A stretch of DNA of 64,000 nt from Pilatotrama ljubarskyi. Its lineage: Eukaryota; Basidiomycota; Agaricomycetes; Polyporales; Polyporaceae. The translations under genes were made by a program, and so were the position numbers. The stretch covers positions 216,245-280,244 of the forward strand of contig MU277687.1 of NCBI GenBank assembly GCA_022385805.1. Reading direction: 5' to 3'. Shown here piece after piece: positions 24,950-35,870 of the stretch (positions are counted from its first letter, which is position 1; each line of letters opens with the position of its first letter). The notes beneath the pieces were generated by a model that had not been told where the DNA came from, did no database searches, and saw nothing but the letters and a program-made list of their open reading frames with translations.

Positions 24950-26856
24950 TTAGATGCTCAAGGCGTTCACGCCCTCAGGGCATTGAGCGACCAACATCGT
25001 GCCTACATACGCCTCCATGCCTACCGGGCGATATATCCAAACCTCCCCTTCCTCCAAGTTGGAGAGATCATACGTCGCCCTCGTCGGCGGCTTACCTAGA
25101 CTCTGCTCGATGACCTCCAGTGTACCCAGCTCCCTCGGCGGCACCGACATCCCGTCCGCCACGGCCACGCGCGGCACCATCTCGCTCACGATCACCGCCG
25201 TATGGTCCGGATTGCCCAGCATCGCCCACGAATACGGGCCCTTGCCCACTCGCGCCGTCCGCCACTCGACGATATCGCCCCTACGCACGCGGTCGTCACC
25301 TCCACGCCATCGCCCCGCCTGCGTCCGGCCCTTATCCGCGGCCTTGCCCTCGTACATGAGATGCCCATGCGTGCGGCACACGCTCGGGACGGGCTTCGGC
25401 ACCCAATCGTATTGCTCGAAGCTCTTGAGCGCCTCGTTCGCGAGGTCCCAGCACTCGCCCCGCGCACACGGCTGGCCCGTACCCTCGTAGCTCTCCGCGA
25501 AGCTCGCGACGGTCTCGCCGTACGTCTCGTGCGCCTCGACGAGCCGCGCACGGTCCCATGGCGTAGGGCACGGGAGGTACTGCGCGCTGCGTTGCACAGC
25601 GCGCGCGTCGTTCGGGTCGTGCGTCGGCGGGGCGTTCTGCGGCCAGGAGACGGAGTAGAAGCACATGCTGAGGTCTACAAAGAGCACGCCCACGTAGAGC
25701 GTCTTGGTGTAGCCGTTGTAGGATGAGGACGCGGTCCATGTGAGCTGGCCATTTCCCTCGATGGGTGGTGCCAGGAAGCTCTTCTCGGAAGCGTACCACG
25801 CAGAGGACCAGTGAGTCAAGGGCGAGAAGTAGTGTGCGAGGTCTTCGGCCAGGGAGCCGTGCTCGCATGGAGGGGGATAGGACATCACAAGCTCTACTGT
25901 TGGTCGTCAGCTGTGTTCCTTCACCGTCGCATTGACCGCACTGCACCTGAACTTGATGCCGGATGTGGAGAACGTGGGGGTATACTAGGCCGAGATGGCA
26001 CAGACGGCCTGGGCTATACAGACAACACGCCGACTAGTCGGATATGCACCCTATTGCTCACTGAATGCGACTCACAGAAGGCGTATGCCAACCGGGCGGC
26101 ACCTTGACATCCTCAACGGTGGCGGTAGTGCTCCGAGGAGGGATAGGGACCCCTAGATATCGAGAGAAGAACTCGTCCAGCCAGCTGAAGAAGACTTGCT
26201 TGTCCTCCGGGGACAGATTCGCCCAATCAATCCGTTCAATGTCGGCCTCACTTTCCCGGATCTTCCTTAGGGGCGGCGGTGGTGGGGCGTGGCTTTGAGG
26301 GGCGGCGGAAAGCCGATCAGGACGAGTCTCTCGCCGGATGGGAGGAGGAGGACCCGGCGGAAGATCTCCCGTTACTGACGGAGGCGGACTAGGAGATACG
26401 CTGCTACTTGCCGCGCTGTTCAACGACCGAGGCGGAGGTCGTGGTGGTGGGCTGGGGCTGACGCTGCTAGGGGATCTCGCTACGGACGAAGTCGCAGACG
26501 AACCCGCTCTCCGTAGCGGCACAGGAGGCACGGGTGGCTTTACCTGCGAGGTAGACGCACTACTTGCATCCGCGGATGTCCTCGACGGCGGCGGGGGTGG
26601 CTTGAAGGCTGGCTTGGGGGGAGGCGGAGGTTTGGACTTGATATTCGCGTTCCAGTCGATGTTCTTGCTGGGTTGGCTAGACATGCGGTCCCGCGTGTTG
26701 GAGAGTGTGCTCAGACTGGCCTCCTTGGCCTTCACGGCCTTGTTGCGCAGGTCTAGTGCCATTGATCACAGTGGATGGTGGTGGTTTGCAGTGAACACAG
26801 GTGAGCACGCGTGAGAGCACCATCAGGCTCCTGTACTCACCTGCTAGAGTTGGCAT
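24950..26856 (-). CDS. AIM3/BBC1-like protein (cortical actin patch, cysteine-proteinase-fold C-terminus)
   Basis: A first exon at 26856 (MPTLA) can splice to DLRNKAVKAKEASLSTL. An alternative start is the in-frame ATG at 26762. The middle is strongly proline-rich (KPPPPPKPAFKPPPPPSR, PPGPPPPIRR), suited to SH3 or profilin partners. After an intron of about 180 bp the C-terminal 300 residues form one conserved domain: CEHGSLAEDLAHYFSPLTHW, VHETYGE-type segment AHETYGETVASFAESYEGTG, ARGECWDLANEALKSFEQYD, SVCRTHGHLMYEG, WRGGDDRVRRGDIVEW, NPDHTAVIV and GEVWIYRPVGME. The ECWDLA Cys and DHTAV His give a papain-like arrangement. The pattern matches the domain at the C-terminus of fungal Aim3/Bbc1 actin-patch proteins. 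Whether it is catalytic is unknown. Confidence 0.75.
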
Positions 26857-27221
26857 CCTGAGATGATGTCAAGAAGATTTAATGGCAGAACCTTGACTGC
26901 GCGGCGTGAGTACGACACACGGTCACTATAAGTACAAGTAGTACCTGGTACGATGCGTGTGAGTGACGGTTGGCAGGCTCATGCCATACTCGAGTATGGC
27001 TCGGCGCAGTAGTACTGACCTCCAAATCACTCGAGCAAAATATACGATCCAGGCTCAAGAGTCCCCTTCTGCAGACTCAGGATTGACAATGTCAGGCCGT
27101 GTGATGGTGAATGAGTGAGTAGAGCAGCCCCGAGTCCAGGGTCCGCCACCGAGGCGATTAGATTAGATGAGTTCGAAGGACTTCGCGGCTTAATATATTG
27201 TATATAATAATTCGTCTATAT
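26857..27221. other. Intergenic region with an 18-bp perfect palindrome
   Basis: About 365 bp between the AIM3-like gene and tRNA-Arg. It contains GCCATACTCGAGTATGGC at 26983-27000, a perfect 18-bp palindrome. No coding signal is seen. Confidence 0.4.
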
Positions 27222-27293
27222 GGCCGCCTGGCGAAATGGCATCGCGTCTGACTACGAATCAGGAGATTGCAGGTTCGACCCCTGCGGTGGTCA
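27222..27293 (+). tRNA. tRNA-Arg(ACG), copy 1
   Basis: The acceptor arms GGCCGCC and GGTGGTC pair with two G-U pairs. The anticodon arm TCTGA-CTACGAA-TCAGG has anticodon ACG, and the T arm is GCAGG-TTCGACC-CCTGC. There is no intron. The sequence is identical to the minus-strand copy at 30180-30251. A short T run (CATTTTGG) follows. Confidence 0.93.
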
Positions 27294-27475
27294 TTTTGGC
27301 TGGTTTCGGGCTGAGAGGTTTTGCCACTTTCATGTTCTCGATAACTGTCGGAGGACACTCGCACAGATAGTGCAGATGGGCATCATCATACATCACTAGC
27401 ACTAAGCAGCCTTATAAATGTCACAGTACGTCTCTGCAAACCCATGGGCTCCGTCAGGTATGCCACACGCCATCC

Positions 27476-29879
27476 TCACTTCTTCTTGCTCGACGACTGG
27501 TCCGAGCTCTCGATCCACCTCTTCGGGACACCATGCCCGACCAATAAATCCGTGACTGCCTTGATCTGTTTGCCCTGTACCATGACTTCCAGGGCGTTAG
27601 GCTTTCCATGGAGGGGGGAGACTTCACGGGGCGTTAGAGAGAAGTGTACGTGGATGTTCCAGTAACAGCTGGGGGCAAAAGACATACCTGACGTAGAGCT
27701 GGCGCATGCTTTGCGGAGCTCTTCGGCGAGGTCATCCGCCTGTAGTCCGAAAGGCTCGAAGCCAGTAATGAGCGTGCACGCTTTTCGACCCTGGCGGATC
27801 TTGACAACAACCGAGATCGGCTTCAGCTCGCCCTTCCTGGAGGGACGCAAGCCTCAGCCTCTGCGCTACAGTGCTGGTTATGGACGGTCGAACTCACTTT
27901 CGCACCACGTCTCGACCCTCTGCTTTGATCTCATGCCAGGTCTGCATATTGGCGCGGACGCGCTTGAGGACCTCGTCGCGCTTCATGAATTCTGGCGTGT
28001 CTTCCCCCTTCACAGATACGGCGCCTGCAAGAGCCTGGTCTGACCCTACATTGATGTACTGCTGGTCGTTGGAATTGACGAGATTACGCGAGGCGATATA
28101 GTCACTCGTGATAGCCTTGATATCGGCGATTGAGTACAGGTCCGATGTGCTGCAAAATGACGGGTCAGCGAGTGTGTGAACAGGTATCATTGTGTAACAG
28201 TACAGACTCCTTCCCTGCGGCGACGAAGAACGGCACGGTTGTCCCGAACGGCTTCCAGAGTTCCGCGACTTGAATCTCGCCTTTGCGTTTCTCCTCGGCC
28301 TCCCGCTCCCTTTGTTCCCTATCCTCGGCCTTCTTCGCTTTGGCTTCCAGGTCCCCGATGGTACGATGCGGGTGCCGGGAAGCCACGTCCGGATGCTGGG
28401 GGTAAACCGCTACGCAAGCCGAGGTTGTCAGCAGCCGGCTCGCTACTTTGCATGATAGCTGACCTGTTACCATGACGTCGCCTTTGGTCTCCTTGAGCTT
28501 GATGAGACCTTCTTTCGCGGACGCCTTCAAGAACATCTTGACATTCTTGAAGGTCGAGTGCTTCACATCGATTGAGTTGGCATCTATAAATACCAAACTC
28601 AATGCCTCGGATGTCACCAAACCCAAGAGTATGCACACCCTACCTGGGAGACCGTACATGTCCAGAGCATATGCAGACCGAGCAGGCAAGACATATGCGC
28701 TCCAGAATGTGGAGGCAGCCATCGGAAAGCTGGAGGGCGGAAGGGCAGATAATGTGGTCGCGATGGCCTGAAGAAGTGCAGAGCGAAGCAAGGAGGACAC
28801 ATCTAGGGTGATTGCCATCAAGTATCCCCACAAACGCATTGTGACCTCTGACAAACCTTCCGCTGTTAACTTGGCAGTAGAGCCGCTTTCTTGTGCAGGT
28901 GCCTCTGCAGATTCAGCCTGTCCCGCTTGCGGCTCACTGCAGTTGAGAGAGCCATCTCGTCCTGCAACATCCGCATTCTTCGGAGGTACTGGAGCCTTGT
29001 CCTCCTCCGTTGGACCATCGCTCGGCTCGGAATCCGTGGATGTGGCCTCAGATTTGAGCTCTCTAGGCGCTGGGACGTCTGCCTTCTTACTGACACCCAG
29101 CTCCCAAAGCGCGTCCTTCCAGGTATGCAAAGTGTAGACCGCTTTCCCTTTCACATCTGTCTCCTCCGCGGATCGCAGGGTATCGGAAGACACCGCCATA
29201 CGCCCCACCGCGAGCGGTGGACCGATCGCACCGCGGTGGTACTGTGTTACCGAGACGAGCTGATCTGGCACTAGCGCAGGCGAGTGCTGAACGACTTCCT
29301 TGCAACGAGACATATGACTCAGCGTTCAGAAGTTGGCACTAGAACTGCGTACCTCCTGGGATCATGAGGTCCGCGCCATTGACTAGCTTGGGCACGACGG
29401 GTGCGGGTGTCGACAGGAACGGCAGAAGGTCCGGACGTTTCCAGAGGGTATACACTACTGAATGCATCAGCGAGAACGCACTGCGTTACTGTACGCAACC
29501 CCGTACCTGTCGGAATCAGGTCGTCCGAGCCTTTGCCGATTGTGAACCACAGGGGATCTCCTTCCGGAGACAGATATACTACCTGGATAGATATAAGCGA
29601 CCTCGAATCACGTACAATCCCAAGGACTGGCTTACGCCCGGCTCCTCGAGGTGGGTGCTATACTTTTGCGCCTGCAGACCGTCAGGGACGAGTGTGTCCC
29701 CTTCCTCCGGCTGAATCGCCGGGAAAGACTGCAGTACGCGTTGTTTGAGCTTCCGACGGTCCGAACTGCGTAGAGGTGCTGTACACGAGGTGCACGCCCA
29801 AGTCAGCCAGGGGTAGTATGATACTAGTAGTGGGTGACTTGCCGGAGGTCTTCAGTTCCGCCAGAGGCTTCTTGAACAT
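27476..29879 (-). CDS. Translation initiation factor eIF2D (ligatin/Tma64)
   Basis: The start is ATG 29879 (MFKKPLAELKTS). It joins through a probable GC-AG intron to APLRSSDRRKLKQRVLQSFP, the conserved N-terminal eIF2D/MCT-1-like domain. A PUA-like region with RTYHR-type context follows as LVSVTQYHRGAIGPPLAVGR and RMAVSSDTL. Next is an acidic linker, then helical sequence with TMRLWGYLMAI, and a SWIB-like segment (DIKAITSDYIASRNLVNSND). The C-terminal SUI1 domain has LKPISVVVKIRQGRKACTLI, TGFEPFGLQADDLAEELRKA and HGVPKRWIE, ending in Lys-rich sequence with the stop at 27476. eIF2D delivers initiator tRNA or recycles post-termination 40S subunits. It is bracketed by two identical inverted tRNA-Arg genes. 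Confidence 0.88.
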
Positions 29880-30179
29880 TTTTATCAACCCACGAAGATA
29901 ATGTGTGCCACACAAGTGCTAGTCGGTCAGGAAAACCTGCGATTCTAAGTAGGGTGAGTAAGTCAGTAAGTACTGATAGGGTTCGCGCGCACTCAGCGCC
30001 ATCGATCGAGTGAGCCACAAGTGGCAATATTTGGTCATGTGGTACGCCAGCTCAATACTCCAATCGTCGCGAGCCTACCAACCTTATCGCAAAGACATGC
30101 GAGTAACCATGACAGTGATGGAGGAAGACAGGTGAGTATCAGTATGCACGGGGAACGATATTGTTGCAGACAGCAAAAA
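29880..30179. other. Intergenic spacer
   Basis: 300 bp upstream of the minus-strand eIF2D gene, ending at tRNA-Arg copy 2. No other feature is seen. Confidence 0.3.
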
Positions 30180-30251
30180 TGACCACCGCAGGGGTCGAAC
30201 CTGCAATCTCCTGATTCGTAGTCAGACGCGATGCCATTTCGCCAGGCGGCC
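30180..30251 (-). tRNA. tRNA-Arg(ACG), copy 2
   Basis: The minus strand is base-for-base identical to the plus-strand tRNA at 27222-27292 over the mature sequence: same acceptor, anticodon ACG and T arm. It lies head to head with that copy, with the eIF2D gene between them. The downstream CATTTTTGC supplies a T run for polymerase III termination. Confidence 0.93.
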
Positions 30252-30756
30252 ATGTGAAAGCAGACAGAGTACAAAGTTATATGGTTTTTTGGCATGGCGT
30301 GCCCGCAGTAATGCAGTACTCACGGGCACGCGTTCCTTTGCAGCGACGATGTGTCCGTACACCGTGAACAGCCTGCTGACTTCGCGTGTGTGCATCGCGC
30401 ACACCGCAACCATCGCCGGTCTAGGATTCGTTGAGGTACGCCATCTCCTCCATAGTGCATCTCGGATACCCCGACGTTCCGGTGAGGCGGGCGTGGCTGT
30501 CCGACTCGCCTGCAGAGTCCAGTAGGCTTCGGTTTCTTGCCCAGGACTGCTGCGACTCCGCTATATATGCGCATATGCTCCTGAGTGCTGAGCATGAGAA
30601 GTGCACTTCATCTCGTTGACGTCTTCCCGTGTTACACAGGGCCCTCGGCCGACCGTATGCAAACGAACGATCTGGCTGATCCAACTTCAGGTCCGCCTAT
30701 ATAGATCAGAGACCAATTCGTGACACCCTTACTATTGCGGTACCTCAAACTCAACC
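30252..30756. other. Intergenic region
   Basis: About 500 bp between tRNA-Arg copy 2 and an F-box gene. No domain-bearing frame is seen. Confidence 0.3.
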
Positions 30757-32427
30757 ATGCAACCATCCTGGGCGTATACGGCGCTGCACAACTACGACAT
30801 CCTACAGTAGTATGCTTGTTCGACACTCTCGAGTCTCGCTCAAAGGGACTGGGACGCCGAACCCTCGCAAGCTGCGCGCTCGTATGTCGGGCCTGGTCTG
30901 ACCCCGCATCGCGCGTGCTCTGGCGGAGGCTAGACTCTCTGCATCCTCTTTGGGCGCTCTTGTCCGGGCGCAACTTTCCTCCGTCGGGGGAGCGTTTGAC
31001 CGAGTTCTGGGAGGTCAGTCTCCGCCACATGTCGACGCAGCGGCATGAGGTATCATTGACGTATTCGGCTATCTGAACAGGTCGTGGATGTAGAGGAGTT
31101 CGTGAAAGAGGTCGCACTCAGAGAACCCGAGCGGTGGAAGCGCTTCCTCCACCGTGCCTCTCACGTTCGCCAAATCGGTATGGCATCCTGTCGTGAGCCC
31201 GAACTCGCGCTCATCCGGGCAGTGGTCAAGTATAACGGCGGTTCCACTTTCCTACCCACACTGCAGAAGCTCGTCTGGCGCCACGGCGTGCCGTCAGACA
31301 CGTCCCTTCTCCTCATATTATCACCGTCTCTCCGTGATCTGGAGTTGGCGACCACCCGTTTTGCGGCTCCCCTCGGAGTCGCACCGATATTTGCCCCGTT
31401 CCGGGACGGCGATCTTCCTCAGCTGGAGACTCTCATCGCAGGGCTATCCAAGACAGCACCTAATCTCGATCGGCTAGTCATCTCGGGGAGACAGATTCCA
31501 GGACCTGCTGTCGTTCCTCACCTTCTCCGACTCACCCGCATGCGCGAGCTATGTCTGTATGACGACATGTGTGTCCTCTCACCGAACGACATGCGGTCTG
31601 TCTTAGAAGGACTGCCCGAGCTCAAGGTGCTCTACGCCCGGCCCCGGGGGTTTGCCGACCCCGTGCTTAGTGCACGATCCACGAGTCTAAAGGAACTCTG
31701 CCTTCACGCATCCTCCCAGGACCTGACAGGCCTGCTCGGTTCTTATCTGGACGTGTCATCACTGAGCAGCTTGTCCCTCGACATCACGGACGAGGGATAC
31801 TCTGCCAGTCACCAGCGCTGTCTAAAAGCCTTGTCCTCCGCGAGCTTCGCCCCATCTCTGCGCACTCTCTCGTTAGCCACTCCCTCCCAGGCGGACATGT
31901 CTACCCCAGCTATCGGATCATATTCCATTCTGGTTCAGCCTCTCGCGGGTCTACGCGACCTGGAAGTCGTCGAATTGCGCGTCCTGAACACTGTCATGGA
32001 CGTCGGGGACGAAGATATCCTCGCCGTCGCACAGACGTGGAAGCATCTGCGCCGGCTCGTCCTTTCCTACGTACCATCCGGCGTCCTCCCGCCGCTCATG
32101 GCGCTGGGGCACTTCGTCAAGTACTGCCCGGAGCTGCGCCACCTCAGCCTCACGAGGATGAGCATACCGGCGGTCATCGACGTTCCTGACCTTCCGGAGA
32201 ACGCAGGGCCGCATCCTCTCCGCTTTCTAAATCTGCAGATGACGTTCGCGGCACGCCGCCAGCAGGACGAGGACGCGATCGCGCGCTTCTTGGACCGTCT
32301 CTTCCCCAACTTGGAGCTGAGCGAGGAAGGAGTTACAAATCATGTGTTCGTAGGGTTCACCGCCCCTTTGCGTAGGATCGAGGACAAGATCCGGGCTACG
32401 AGGGCCCAGAGGGGCACGCCCGTCTAG
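30757..32427 (+). CDS. F-box/LRR-like protein, N-terminal frame disturbed
   Basis: ATG 30757 gives MQPSWAYTALHNYDILQ, a typical Agaricomycete F-box start, but reaches TAG at 30808. The next residues are found one frame away: CLFDTLESRSKGLGRRTLAS, then CALVCRAWSDPASRVLWRRL, the F-box core. After an intron from about 31016 to 31080 the long exon continues without a break to TAG at 32425. It includes leucine-rich repeat-like segments (LPQLETLIAGLSKTAPNLDR, LEVVELRVLNTVMD, YCPELRHLSLTRM). I could not find an intron that repairs the N-terminal shift, so the gene may be damaged, wrongly assembled, or translated from another start. It would be an SCF ubiquitin ligase substrate adaptor. Confidence 0.65.
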
Positions 32428-32710
32428 GAGTGGCGACGTCCAGAATGCCTTCGCATCGGGCCTATTTGTTGTGTTCACCGTATACCATCAGCGCAGGATT
32501 CCAGTCCAGCACTCTCAGTCGTATATATGATGCCACTCGGGAAACAAGCTATCAGTTCCATTGCTTTCGTACACAGCAGACATCTCAGGACAGCGAAAAC
32601 AAGGCGACAATACACAGGACCCGCAAAGCAAGAGAGCACCGAGAAGACCAATAGCAACGGCCACGCACCGAAAACCAAGAAAGATCTCGTCGTTGATTCA
32701 TGAGCATTCG

Positions 32711-34470
32711 TCAGTCGTCCCCGGCGGCCTCTGGGATTCTCTCAGGCACGTCGAATCCCGCTACGTGCAGGACAGTAGCGAGCTGAAGTCCGGGAACGTT
32801 AGCACGCCGTTTCCACACTGGTCTCTTCAATTACGTACCTGTACCTTCGCGATCGACCGGATCTGCTCAAAGTCGTATCCGTCACGTTCACTAACATCTC
32901 CTAGGGTTTACTTGTAATTGAGCACATGCCGGATCTTGAATCAACGTCGAACGGCTTACCACTATTGTGGTACATGGGATCCTTGGTATACCCCGCGCGT
33001 TCACATACTTGCGCTGCTGGGAACCCGTTCTCATGGAAGCTCTCGTGGTCGCTCCCGCCAGGCTTCGCATATATTCAGCCATCCGTAGCGACCCAGTCTA
33101 ACTGACGAATGACTCACGTATGGCAAGTAGCCAACCTTCAGTTCTGGGCTATATATTGCAGAAACGTTCGCCAGGATTTGCGTAAGCTCTGCCGTGCCGA
33201 CTCTGAAGAAGGGTCAGCTCTGCCGAGGCCGCATAGCAGAGCAGACGCGGTGGGAGCCTACAGTGCAGGGTCGGAGAGCCCGAGCTGAGGTGGCTCGCCC
33301 GCCACGCGGTACGCCAGCATGTCCGCCTGTATCATCAGCGTGACGTTCACGCCCTGTTCCCTGAGCTCTCCTGTATATGCGCAGCATTCAGTCTCGTGGT
33401 AAGATAGCATTCAGGGCGACTGACTTGCAAAGGCCCTAGAGCCGACCATCCCTCGTTCCTCGCCGGCAAAAGCGCAGAGCATCACGTTCGCCTTGAACAC
33501 CACACCCCGCCTCGCGATCGCGTGTGCAATCGCCAGCAATGCAGCCGTGCCCGATGCGTCGTCGTTCGCACCTGGTGCGCGCACGCTTCCGAAGGATCCC
33601 CGATCGTCGTAGTGTGCTCCCAGGACGATAGTCTCCGTTGTGACCTCGGATCCGGGGTAATGACTATACGTTCGCTCGATTGTGTTGCTTGCACCTGTAC
33701 GGGGGAAACCACGTACCAAATGACGTTCGGTGCATAGCCCTGCTGGAATGGCTTCAGCTCGCACAACGCGCCCGAGACCTCGAATTGGGTCTTCAGCCAC
33801 GCCGCAGCGCGAGGCGCGTCCTCCGAAAACGAATGGCGTGTCACGTGCGCCCGCAAACGGTGCACAGAGATGCCGTTCACAATGGATGCGACGATGTGGT
33901 TATACCGGATAGTTGCGAGTGCTCTTCTCAGACGATCCTTCGCTCGGGGCGGCACTGGGATGAGCGGCAGAGGCGATGCCGGGAAGAAGCTGTATCGCCA
34001 GTGACTCGGGAGTTTCGTCGCCTCTAGAGAGCGCAAGACCGCGTTGTTCGCCGCGAGGACCGCCCCGTCTTGCAGAAGAGACAGAACATGGAGCTTGACC
34101 CCCGCGGTCTTCAGCGTCACCTGCGGAGCAAGTCCAGAGTCCTGCGGAACGACAAGCGGGGTCGGTCTTCGCAGATGTCCAAGCAACCGGTCGAATTCAG
34201 ATTCGAATGGCGCAGCGAGGAGCGGCGAAGCCCAGGGCTCGCGCTGAATCCACACAAGATTCTCCTCTTCTTCCTGCAGCCTCACGGGTATCCCAAGCTG
34301 CGCCAGGCTAACGATGACTCCAAGCAGGTCCGGTCCACTATGAATGCGCGCCTAATGCCATAGGTCCCGTAGTATGCTCCGCGGAGGCATTCGTACGACG
34401 CCGGGACGTCCTGCAGGTCGCTCAGGGAGACGAGGAGAAGCGTGAAGGGCGCAAGCCCCGGGAAGTGCAT
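32711..34470 (-). CDS. M28-family zinc aminopeptidase, copy 2 (possible frameshift)
   Basis: ATG 34470 starts a signal-like leader (FPGLAPFTLLLVSLSDLQDV), then YYGTYG as in copy 1. Near 34330 the frame shifts: AFIVDR must continue as DLLGVIVSLAQLGIPVRLQE one frame over, as if one base were missing. Downstream it is intact: YAPNVI, then VLGAHYDDRGSFGSVRAPGA, NDDASG, CAFAGEERGMVGSRAF, MIQADMLAYRVAGEPPQLGL, SAIYSPELKVGYLPY, GGSDHESFHENGFPAAQ, MYHNSG, and a C-terminal GFDVPERIPEAAGDD with TGA at 32711. All zinc ligands are kept. It is clearly a paralogue of the gene at 8.5-10.3 kb. It may be a recent pseudogene or carry an assembly error. Confidence 0.75.
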
Positions 34471-35870
34471 CGCTTTGGAGCGGTGCGTGTGGTAGTGGTT
34501 CGAGGCAAAGTTGAATCTGAAGGCCCCGGGAGAGATGCCGACACGCTTGCCGTCCCCGGCACGAGGTCGCACTGCGCCTATTCAGTATTCAATCACGGCT
34601 ATGCCCAGCGCAGTGGGAGTGGGTCAAAGGTGAGCTAGATCCACTCGGGGCTTGCGAGGTTTCGTCTGGTTATCAGACAAGCCACACAATGATCGAGGTG
34701 AGTACCGCACCTGTCCAGAGTCATATCGCTCCAGCGGGAGTGGAGGCTCGGGACAGATCCTGCAAGCTTGAGAGGCTCTGAGTCCTGCGCAGATGAGTGA
34801 GTACTGAAATTAGGTACCGTTACATTGGCTGTGCGAGACTCTCGCGCAGAGAGACAGATTGCAAGAATGCTACTAGAACTCGAGTATGCATAGTACTATG
34901 TAGTCACCTCGCAAGCGGTCTGGCAATTTCAACATAAAGTACTGGCCGCTGAATCCGCTCGACCGTTTGGATCTGGAGGCTGTGGCCGTGGCGCTCCGGA
35001 TCCGGTCCGAGAACCGATGAGACGAGGAGCCGCCACAGGCCGCTGCCGGCGAAGTTCCGCCCCCTACTCAACGCTCGATGTTTATCGTCTATGAAACCAC
35101 CGAATGCATTGGCCCAAAGTACTGACGTTATGACTGCGATGTGAGTAATCACATCTGCGACTGCATGGCACTGTGTCATGTTCACAGGCAGGCTTTGGCG
35201 ATTTGGGAGGGCTAGGGACTCAAATACTCCGCTGCAAGACTCTGAAGTTGGGCAGTCTAAAAGATACATAGCCACAGTATCAGGACGAAGCGGTTTCTGC
35301 AGTACATCCCACGATCATACGTTGGCTCAATGTAGTGAAGGTGAAAGGGCGAATCTCAAGCATGCGTGCCCTCAGGCTGACCCAGTGACCGTACCGATCC
35401 CCGCGCCTTGCAGTCCACAGGTACTGGGCGGGGATTGATATTGGGAGACGAGGCGTGGTAACAGACAAGGTGAGTATGTCACGTTGATTACGCAGGAGCG
35501 AACACGCAAACAAAGCATCTGCAATGCCCTTGTGCCGACTTAGGAACGAGCTCGACATTGCCCGGAGTGAGAGGCGCCTTGTCGTGCGGGCTTTACTATG
35601 CAGCCGCGAGCACGAGGCTCGCGCCACTGACAACACGCCGCTCGACCATGGGGGAGTCGGGCATACGGCGTGCTCGCTGGCAATGTTGCTCTCTCTCGGA
35701 ATTCAAGACTTCCCAGTTCCGGAGGTACCGACAACCGGCGAAACAACGACTACCAGGCCGTCCCTTGTACGCAGATACTCTCAAGGACATGATTCGACGA
35801 TCTCTAGAAGTGCACTCGCCCAACGTATATAAAGTGCCACGAAGTGCGATGGCGATCCTCAGAAACCACG
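34471..35870. other. Intergenic region with TATA box near its right end
   Basis: About 1.4 kb with no recognisable coding domain. TATATAAA at 35826-35833 lies about 40 bp before the proposed ATG of the following F-box gene. Confidence 0.35.
35826..35833 (+). promoter_or_regulatory. TATA box of F-box gene at 35871
   Basis: The sequence TATATAAA lies 38 bp before the proposed start codon at 35871. The short distance implies a very short leader if that start is right. Confidence 0.4.
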
